Shown: one piece after another, positions 13,210 through 18,595 of the stretch | How the letters are laid out: every line of letters starts with the position of its first letter | Numbering within the stretch: position 1 is the stretch's first letter | Assembly: GCA_007116765.1 (NCBI GenBank) | Contig: SKHV01000073.1 | Location: 1-18,595, forward strand | From: Prolixibacteraceae bacterium | GTDB taxonomy: Bacteria; Bacteroidota; Bacteroidia; Bacteroidales; Prolixibacteraceae | DNA: 18,595 nt | Direction: 5' to 3' | Made by a program: the position numbers and the translations under genes | The notes under the pieces: model-generated | Told to the model about the DNA's origin: nothing | Seen by the model: the letters and a program-made list of their open reading frames with translations, nothing else | The model's database searches: none

Positions 13210-14032
13210 CCTTCTTTTCGCTTTAAATGCAAGGGCTCAGACAATTGAGCAGGTTGTTGATTTTGCCAATAAACAATTTGAACAGAGAAACTATGCCATT
13301 GCATCGAAAGAATACAATCGTGCATTCTATTTTGGATATGAACCACGCGATGAAATATCGATGCGTATTGCACAATGTTATGCCAATACAGGGCAACACC
13401 AAATGGCAGGCGAATTTTACGACAGAACTTATCGCTTTGCCGTTACCGACAGCATGCGAAATGAAGCGGTATTAGGGAAAGCATTCAGCCTAATAATTCA
13501 GAAAAATTTCATGCTGGCAATAAATGAACTATTCAATATATCGGACAGTACTACTCACGAGCAAAAAATACACTATCACTTTCTAAAAGGAATTTCGCAT
13601 TATGGTATAGAGCAGGACACCTTGTCGTGGCATGAATTTTCTGAAGTTGCTCAGCTGGTACAACTAAATAAGCCCGAATTTGAAGCCTTGGCCGCTGAGT
13701 TTGAAAATGTATTCCACTTTGAAAAACAATTCAATCCGCGCCGTGCTTACATTTACAGCGGGATAATACCGGGTAGCGGGCAATTTTCGGCAGAAGCCTA
13801 TCGCGAAGGAATAAACTCATTTTTATTACTGGGTACTTTATATGCCCTTTCGGTAAGGTTGATGTTTGTTTACTCGTTTTGGGATGCTGCAATTACTTTT
13901 TTTCCCTGGATACAACGTTATTACTTAGGCGGAATGGACAGGGCACGAGAACTTGCTCATAAAAAAATAGAGGAAAAGCGGGCAGAATCATACCAAACAA
14001 TTATTGAGCTAACCCGGCCTAATAATTTTTAG
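13163..14032 (+). CDS. TPR plus PGSG membrane-domain protein, paralog B
   Basis: This 289-residue protein has a signal peptide (about 1-25, ending NARA-Q). Its TPR-like repeats (about 28-185) include FANKQFEQRNYAIASKEYNR and IAQCYANTGQHQMAGEFY. The C-terminal domain starts SGIIPGSGQFS (PGSG at 203-206), continues with hydrophobic segments, and ends in a charged helix (ARELAHKKIEEKRAESY). Layout and motif match the upstream protein, with which it overlaps by 47 bases. I chose the start at 13163 because it gives a good signal peptide; the frame extends back to an ATG at 13103 in the upstream gene. TPR domains outside the cytoplasm usually mediate protein-protein contacts, so this may be a scaffold for envelope assembly. 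That role is inference. Confidence 0.7.
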   Translation: MVLFIKQSKYFLLVISLLFALNARAQTIEQVVDFANKQFEQRNYAIASKEYNRAFYFGYEPRDEISMRIAQCYANTGQHQMAGEFYDRTYRFAVTDSMRNEAVLGKAFSLIIQKNFMLAINELFNISDSTTHEQKIHYHFLKGISHYGIEQDTLSWHEFSEVAQLVQLNKPEFEALAAEFENVFHFEKQFNPRRAYIYSGIIPGSGQFSAEAYREGINSFLLLGTLYALSVRLMFVYSFWDAAITFFPWIQRYYLGGMDRARELAHKKIEEKRAESYQTIIELTRPNNF

Positions 14033-14107
14033 ACCAGAAGTAAAGATAAACACAAATTATAATGAGCGCACACATCCCAATTTCGAATATTAATTGAATA
14101 AAACCGA

Positions 14108-14602
14108 ATGAGATTTTTATTCTTTGTTATAATCATTTTTAGTGTATTTGCATACAATTCTTTTGCATCGGTTAGCAGCCGTTATATTCAGAATAACGAA
14201 CTTCTAAAATCAGATTTAGATGCAGTATGGCCTCTTGTAAATACCGTAAAGGTTGAATATGAATTGGTATTGGCTCAGCTCGAATTTATTGAAAAAAGGT
14301 CGGAAAGAGAACAGTTTCTCGAAGATTATGAGCACTATGTAAAAAAGCAATATCTAAGTGAAGTATTATCGCTAAACATACGGCAAGGGAAATTACTGTT
14401 GCTACTCATTGAAAGGGAGTTAGAAAAAACACCTTATGAGCTTTTAGTGGAATATAGGTCCCGAAACACCGCAAATTTCTGGCAAAAAATGGCACGATTG
14501 GTTGGTGCCAATCTAAAAGATAAATACAGTGTAAAAGCTTATCCACACATTGAAAGCACCTTGCAAAAACACTTTGCTAGCGATTTGAACCCAATGTATT
14601 GA
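14108..14602 (+). CDS. DUF4294 family exported protein
   Basis: The 164-residue protein carries a signal peptide (about 1-20, ending NSFA). The mature part follows the DUF4294 pattern common in Bacteroidota: an amphipathic helix with 'VWPLVNTVKVEYELVLAQL', then EREQFLEDYEHYVKKQY, 'LNIRQGKLLLLLIERELEKT', 'YELLVEYRS' and FWQKMARLVGANLKDKYS. DUF4294 has no established biochemical role that I know of. It is somewhat shorter than relatives I recall. The gap to the upstream operon is 75 bases, so it may be the last operon gene or have its own promoter. It converges with mazG, only 18 bases separating the two coding ends, with no clear terminator between. Confidence 0.75.
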   Translation: MRFLFFVIIIFSVFAYNSFASVSSRYIQNNELLKSDLDAVWPLVNTVKVEYELVLAQLEFIEKRSEREQFLEDYEHYVKKQYLSEVLSLNIRQGKLLLLLIERELEKTPYELLVEYRSRNTANFWQKMARLVGANLKDKYSVKAYPHIESTLQKHFASDLNPMY

Positions 14603-14620
14603 GCATAAAAAGAAATTAAA

Positions 14621-15409
14621 TTATCCTGTAATTTTCTTTGCCTTTTCCCAAATCACATCCATTTCAGAAAGTGTCATATCGTGCAATGATTTTCCTTTCT
14701 GCATGGTATTTTCTTCGAGATAATTGAAGCGCTTAATGAACTTTTGATTGGTTCGTTCCAGTGCGGCTTCGGGATCAATCCCGTAAAGCCTTGCGGCATT
14801 CACCATAGAGAAAAACAGGTCGCCAAATTCTTTCTCCATTTCAGCTTCGTTACCTGCTCTTATTTCGGCTTCGAGTTCGCCAAATTCTTCTTTCACTTTA
14901 TCCCAAACCTGTTCTTTTTTGTCCCAGTCGAAACCTACTCCACGCACTTTATCCTGAATTCGGTTTGCTTTCACCATTGATGGCAGCGATTTTGGAACGC
15001 CTTCGAGCACCTGCTTTTTACGTCCTTTTTCCTTTAGTTTTATTGCCTCCCAGTTTTGAGCCACTTTCGTAGCACTGTTTGCGTCAACGTCACCAAATAC
15101 ATGAGGATGCCTAAAAATGAGCTTCTCACATAGAGAATCAATTACATCGGCAATATCGAAAGCCCCTTTTTCATCGGCAATTTTTGCATAAAACACGATG
15201 TGAAGCAGTATGTCGCCAAGTTCTTTTTTCAGTTCGGGTAAATCGTTATTGATAATAGCTTCGGCCAGTTCGTAAGTTTCTTCAATGGTTAAGTGCCTGA
15301 GGCTTTCAATGGTTTGCTCCTTATCCCAGGGGCACTTTTCTCTTAATTCATCCATTATATTGAGCAAACGCTCAAATTGCTCCGTTTTTCTTTGTAGCTT
15401 ATTGTTCAA
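14621..15409 (-). CDS. mazG: Nucleoside triphosphate pyrophosphohydrolase MazG
   Basis: MazG hydrolyses NTPs and dNTPs to monophosphates and pyrophosphate, protecting nucleotide pools. The 262-residue length equals the usual two-domain form. The N-terminal repeat has CPWDKEQT, E43-E44..E47 in TIEETYELAEA and KELGD (E63, D66). The second half repeats the scheme with EEFGELEAEI and KEFGDLFFSMVNAARL. The start appears to be a TTG at 15407-15409, which overlaps the TGA stop of the kinase gene upstream in a four-base TTGA. The first ATG lies 18 codons in and would cost part of the N-terminal helix ahead of CPWD, so TTG with translational coupling is preferred. Confidence 0.93.
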   Translation of the reverse strand: MNNKLQRKTEQFERLLNIMDELREKCPWDKEQTIESLRHLTIEETYELAEAIINNDLPELKKELGDILLHIVFYAKIADEKGAFDIADVIDSLCEKLIFRHPHVFGDVDANSATKVAQNWEAIKLKEKGRKKQVLEGVPKSLPSMVKANRIQDKVRGVGFDWDKKEQVWDKVKEEFGELEAEIRAGNEAEMEKEFGDLFFSMVNAARLYGIDPEAALERTNQKFIKRFNYLEENTMQKGKSLHDMTLSEMDVIWEKAKKITG

Positions 15410-16020
15410 AACAGTCCGTGTATTTGTGCATCAATTCTATCTATTATTTTGCTGAGATCCTCGGTATTATTGTGGAAGTTAAGATCATCTACATTCACAA
15501 TCAACAGTTTACTTGCAGTATATTTACTCGCCCATAACTCGTAGCGTTCATTCAGCATCTTCAAATAATCAAGTCGAATAGACTCTTCATATTCGCGACC
15601 TCGCTTCTGGATTTGATTGACCAGCGTAGGAACCGATGCTCTTAGGTATATGAGCAAATCGGGGGGTTGAATTAGGCTTGCCATTAAGTCGAAAAGTGCT
15701 TTATAGTTATCAAAATCGCGCGTGGACATGAGTCCCATTTCGTGCAAGTTAGGGGCAAATATTTCAGCATCTTCGTATATTGTTCTATCCTGAATTACGC
15801 TTTTATCCGATTTCCGAATATCCACTACTTGCTTAAAACGACTGTTGAGAAAGAAAATCTGGACATTAAACGACCAGCGTTGCATGTCGTTATAGAAGTC
15901 ATTTAAATAGGGATTGTCGTCAACTGTTTCATAGTTGGGCTCCCACCCATAATGTTTCGATAAAAGAGAAGTAAGCGTTGTTTTACCTGCTCCAATATTT
16001 CCGGCTACAGCAATATGCAT
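15406..16020 (-). CDS. Deoxynucleoside kinase (deoxyadenosine/deoxyguanosine kinase family)
   Basis: A 204-residue cytoplasmic kinase that phosphorylates deoxynucleosides for salvage. It shows the P-loop GNIGAGKTT (7-15), the substrate carboxylate region ETVDDNPYL (from E31), the DRT motif (78-80) followed by IYEDAEIF, and a lid region KRGREYEESI (139-148). Length and motifs match the bacterial dNK family (dAK/dGK-like). Which base it prefers cannot be told from sequence. Its last bases overlap mazG by four, pairing a salvage kinase with a nucleotide-cleaving enzyme on one transcript. The GH3-like gene lies 89 bases upstream on the same strand and may belong to the same transcription unit. 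Confidence 0.92.
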   Translation of the reverse strand: MHIAVAGNIGAGKTTLTSLLSKHYGWEPNYETVDDNPYLNDFYNDMQRWSFNVQIFFLNSRFKQVVDIRKSDKSVIQDRTIYEDAEIFAPNLHEMGLMSTRDFDNYKALFDLMASLIQPPDLLIYLRASVPTLVNQIQKRGREYEESIRLDYLKMLNERYELWASKYTASKLLIVNVDDLNFHNNTEDLSKIIDRIDAQIHGLF

Positions 16021-16109
16021 TTTTTGAAATTGTTATATGTGATTTATGCCACTAAGGTAGTAAATAGCTGTATGAAAATTTATGATTCAAACCACAATTT
16101 ATTTACATT

Positions 16110-17639
16110 TTACTTTAAGATTTTTTCTTCGCTCATAAATTTAAGTATAGAATCAAGATACTCGCGATTATTGGCCAAACGAGGAATTTTGTTTTGCCCC
16201 CCCACTTTACCGCGTGTTTTCATCCATTTATAAAAAGTGCCTTTGGGTGCATTTACAATTTGCAATGAGGTTAAAGTCATGTTTTTATATCGCTTAGCCT
16301 CGTAATCAGAATTGAGGTTTTGAAGCTCCTTGTCTAAAATTTGTGCAAATTCATCGACACTCGCAGGTTCTTTTTCAAATTCAATAATCCACTGGTGGCT
16401 GCCTTTACTTTCGGCATCCATAAATACGGGCCCTGCAGTAAATTCGCTTACCTCGCTGCCGGTTTGTTTACATGCGGCGTTAATCCCGTTCAATGCATTA
16501 TCAATAATTAACTCTTCGCCAAAGGCATTGATGAAGTGTTTGGTTCGTCCGGTAATAATGAATTTAAACGGATAGGCTGATGTAAACTTGATGGTATCGC
16601 CTATTATGTATCGCCATAAACCACCGTTTGTCGAAATTACCAGAGCATAATTAACCCCTGTTTCAACCTGAGAAAGATTTATTGCCTTACGATTTTTATT
16701 GTAAAACTCGTCCATGCGAATAAACTCATAATAAATCCCACTATCGAGCATCAAAAGCAAATCATCTTTGTCGGGCTCGTTTTGCATACCAAAAAAGCCC
16801 TCAGAAGCATTGTATGCATTAATGTAGCGCATATTAGGGTTTGGTATCAACTTTTTGTATTGTTCGCGGTAAGGTTCAAAATTAACCCCTCCGTGAACAA
16901 ACACCTCGAGGTTTGGCCACACTTCCGTAATATTACTTTTGCCTGTAACCTCAAGCACCCGCTTCAAAAGCACCAAAAACCACGAGGGAACACCTGCCAT
17001 GCTGGTAATGTTCTCATTTACGGTCGATTTGATAATCTTTTCCATTTTCTCTTCAAAATCGGGGATAAGCGCGATTTCGGAAGGAGGAGTATTTTTAAAC
17101 CGTGTAAGAAACGGCAAATTGTGTAAAAGCACAGCCGATAAATCGCCGGTACGAGTTTTGCTACTCAAATGGCTCACCTTATGACTCCCCCCTAAAGTAA
17201 GGTTCTTCCCCTTGAAGAAATTAGAGTCGGGATTGCTTTTTATGTAGTGTGCATAAACATCGATTGATGATTTGAAGTGGCATTTGCGCAACGATTCTGT
17301 AGTTACAGGAATGTATTTACTTTTATCGCTTGTGGTTCCCGACGATTTTGCAAACCATTTTACCTTTCCAGGCCACAGTATGTTTTTCTCGCCGGCAATC
17401 ATACGTTCAATGTAAGTTTTTAAATCGTCGTAATCGCTTAAAGGTATATTTTGTGCATACTCAACTGAGCTTGTAATTTTTTTATAATTGTATTTTTTTC
17501 CCCACTCCGTTTTTCGGGCTTTCTTCAACAAATACTGTAGTACTTCCTCCTGGTGCGCTACCGGATTTTGCATAAAATATTCATTCTTCTTATAACGGGA
17601 AGAGAATATTTTTTCCATACTTCGATTAAAAAACCGCAT
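16110..17639 (-). CDS. GH3 auxin-responsive promoter family protein (acyl-adenylate-forming fold)
   Basis: The 509-residue protein belongs to the GH3 family. The plant members join amino acids to jasmonate or auxin through an acyl-adenylate; bacterial members have unassigned substrates. Visible family features are the ATP-binding segment AKSSGTTSDKSKYIPVT (about 114-130), 'AGVPSWFLVLLKR', the 'YNASEGFFGMQ' tract, GLWRYIIGDTIKF and the C-terminal 'INAFGEELIIDNA' and 'HQWIIEFE' segments. The length is typical. A MEK start at residue 8 is an alternative to the first ATG at 17637-17639. The gene runs with the dNK-mazG pair and diverges from cvpA; 104 bases separate the two start codons. Family membership is firm, but a physiological role is unknown. 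Confidence 0.88.
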   Translation of the reverse strand: MRFFNRSMEKIFSSRYKKNEYFMQNPVAHQEEVLQYLLKKARKTEWGKKYNYKKITSSVEYAQNIPLSDYDDLKTYIERMIAGEKNILWPGKVKWFAKSSGTTSDKSKYIPVTTESLRKCHFKSSIDVYAHYIKSNPDSNFFKGKNLTLGGSHKVSHLSSKTRTGDLSAVLLHNLPFLTRFKNTPPSEIALIPDFEEKMEKIIKSTVNENITSMAGVPSWFLVLLKRVLEVTGKSNITEVWPNLEVFVHGGVNFEPYREQYKKLIPNPNMRYINAYNASEGFFGMQNEPDKDDLLLMLDSGIYYEFIRMDEFYNKNRKAINLSQVETGVNYALVISTNGGLWRYIIGDTIKFTSAYPFKFIITGRTKHFINAFGEELIIDNALNGINAACKQTGSEVSEFTAGPVFMDAESKGSHQWIIEFEKEPASVDEFAQILDKELQNLNSDYEAKRYKNMTLTSLQIVNAPKGTFYKWMKTRGKVGGQNKIPRLANNREYLDSILKFMSEEKILK

Positions 17640-17714
17640 CTGTTTTACATTTAAATTTGCTGCAAATTAATAAAAAAAAGATGTTTAATTCTACATGATT
17701 ATATTTTAGTATTG

Positions 17715-17722
17715 TATTTTTG
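17715..17722 (+). promoter_or_regulatory. Putative -7 promoter box for cvpA
   Basis: TATTTTTG is an exact TAnnTTTG match, 21 bases before the CvpA start codon at 17744. It overlaps the in-frame TTG at 17720, which supports the later ATG as the true start. Confidence 0.5.
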
Positions 17723-17743
17723 TTAAAAATCAACTCACATATA

Positions 17744-18295
17744 ATGAATTACATTGATATCACGATCGTAATACTCTTGCTAATCTCGGCTATAAGAGGT
17801 TTAGTTAAAGGTTTTATCTATGAGATAGCCTCGTTAATTGCATTATTAGCAGGCGTTTGGGGCGCAATTAAATTCTCAGGAATTACAAAAACATTCATTA
17901 TCGAAAAGTTAACATTCAATAGTCAGCATATCGACATTATTGCATTTATTGTTACTTTTATCGGAATAATAATTCTTATACATTTTATTGGCAAAGCCAT
18001 TGAAAAAGCAGTTGAAGCAGTTGCTTTGGGTATAGTAAACCGATTGTTTGGCATGCTCTTCGCAGTTTTTAAAGCTGCTTTCATTTTGGGAATTGTAATT
18101 ATTGTAATTGAAAGAGTCGATCCTGAATCGTCCATTATTCCTCAAGAAGATATTAAGCAATCGAAACTTTATACTCCGCTTCAAAATATAACTACAAGCA
18201 CTTTCCCGTTTTTATTGGAACTCTATAACGAAATTGTGGATGAACCCGAGAAAAAAGGACGAAGCAACCGAAGAAGCAATTCTAGCGTAGCATGA
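17744..18295 (+). CDS. CvpA family inner-membrane protein
   Basis: The 183-residue membrane protein has the CvpA pattern. It opens MNYIDITIVILLLISAIRGLVKGF, with the family's basic 'RGLVKGF' turn after the first membrane helix. Three more hydrophobic segments follow (about 27-47, 65-86 and 103-126), then a soluble charged tail ending KKGRSNRRSNSS. CvpA proteins are linked to colicin V export and envelope-stress tolerance in proteobacteria; the molecular function is unsettled. I chose the ATG at 17744 because the family starts there and the promoter box overlaps the alternative TTG. It is divergent from the GH3 gene and followed by tyrS after about 150 bases. Confidence 0.9.
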   Translation: MNYIDITIVILLLISAIRGLVKGFIYEIASLIALLAGVWGAIKFSGITKTFIIEKLTFNSQHIDIIAFIVTFIGIIILIHFIGKAIEKAVEAVALGIVNRLFGMLFAVFKAAFILGIVIIVIERVDPESSIIPQEDIKQSKLYTPLQNITTSTFPFLLELYNEIVDEPEKKGRSNRRSNSSVA

Positions 18296-18342
18296 TAATA
18301 GTTTCACTTAGCTTTTGCCCATCTTCCGTTTACAATTAATTG

Positions 18343-18377
18343 TTTGAATAAGTTTTTATCAAAGAAAGATATTTTTG
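18343..18377 (+). promoter_or_regulatory. Putative tyrS promoter (-33 TTTG and -7 TATTTTTG)
   Basis: TTTG at 18343-18346 and TATTTTTG at 18370-18377 resemble the Bacteroidota -33 and -7 elements, with a 23-base spacer that is slightly long. A second -7 match, TACTTTTG, follows directly at 18378-18385. This is the best two-part promoter candidate in the window. The tyrS start codon is 69 bases further on. Confidence 0.45.
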
Positions 18378-18446
18378 TACTTTTGCGTGCTCGAATCTAA
18401 AAATGAATTATTGCGCAGTTATTACACGGGTGAAAAACAACAAGAA

Positions 18447-18595
18447 ATGAAGAGCTTTATTGAGGAATTAACATGGCGTGGCATGATTCACAACATTATG
18501 CCGGGAGCTGACGAACAACTAAAAAATGAAATGACTTCTGCATATGTAGGAATTGACCCCACAGCAGATTCGCTTCACATTGGTCACCTTGTAAG
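18447..18595 (+). CDS. tyrS: Tyrosyl-tRNA synthetase, N-terminal part (cut by window end)
   Basis: The last 149 bases encode MKSFIEELTWRGMIHNIMPG followed by EMTSAYVGIDPTADSLHIGHLV, the N-terminus of class I TyrRS with the HIGH motif near residues 43-46. The enzyme charges tRNA-Tyr in the cytoplasm. The frame is open further upstream (a GTG at 18387 is possible), but Bacteroidota TyrRS proteins begin at the 'F.EEL.WRG' segment, so I chose the ATG at 18447. The remaining roughly 380 residues lie outside the window. Confidence 0.93.
   Translation, partial: MKSFIEELTWRGMIHNIMPGADEQLKNEMTSAYVGIDPTADSLHIGHLV

Noticed and set aside
1..18595. CRISPR array, tRNA or rRNA gene, replication origin
   Set aside because: I saw no regularly spaced direct repeats, no cloverleaf ending in a TTCGANNC-type arm and no DnaA-box cluster on reading both strands.

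Overview
The window looks like a chromosomal segment of a Bacteroidota bacterium, probably a free-living Bacteroidia/Marinilabiliales-type organism (the rank below phylum is inference). The evidence is a one-piece hybrid two-component sensor with 14 propeller blades, a lipoprotein GH2 glycosidase with a DUF4982 domain, a bacterial GH3 acyl-adenylate-type protein, a DUF4294 protein, the absence of Shine-Dalgarno sequences, and several copies of the Bacteroidota -7 promoter motif TAnnTTTG, here TATTTTTG.

Layout. 1-121: edge of a probable IS66-type insertion sequence, with the first 18 codons of an accessory protein on the minus strand. 122-975: gene-poor DNA with one doubtful ORF and one possible gene remnant. 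976-5157: a complete hybrid two-component system (HTCS) regulator. 5188-5825 (minus): a HigBA-type toxin-antitoxin pair whose toxin is frameshifted. 6105-8825: an exported GH2 beta-galactosidase-like enzyme, followed by a long nested inverted repeat (8841-8910). 9000-10001: tryptophanyl-tRNA synthetase (trpS). 10147-11102: two tandem paralogous small exported membrane proteins of unknown function that share a WGC...RKS..GC signature. 11259-11294: a perfect palindrome with a CRP/FNR-like core. 11315-14032: an overlapping four-gene envelope operon (LolA-like protein, exported YidD-domain protein, two paralogous TPR plus PGSG membrane proteins), followed by a DUF4294 protein (14108-14602). On the minus strand, 14621-16020 encodes MazG and a deoxynucleoside kinase, which overlap, and 16110-17639 encodes a GH3-family protein. 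17744-18295 encodes a CvpA-family membrane protein, and the window ends inside tyrosyl-tRNA synthetase (18447 onward).

How the genes work together. The HTCS and the GH2 enzyme form a reduced carbohydrate-response locus with no SusC/SusD pair in view, and the toxin-antitoxin module lies between them. MazG and the deoxynucleoside kinase are a plausible nucleotide-pool pair. trpS, tyrS, mazG, dNK and cvpA are ordinary housekeeping genes. The most novel part is 10147-14602. It holds two adjacent groups of exported or membrane proteins of unknown function: the WGC/RKS pair, and the YidD-containing operon, which starts just after a strong palindrome and looks like an undescribed envelope-assembly unit.
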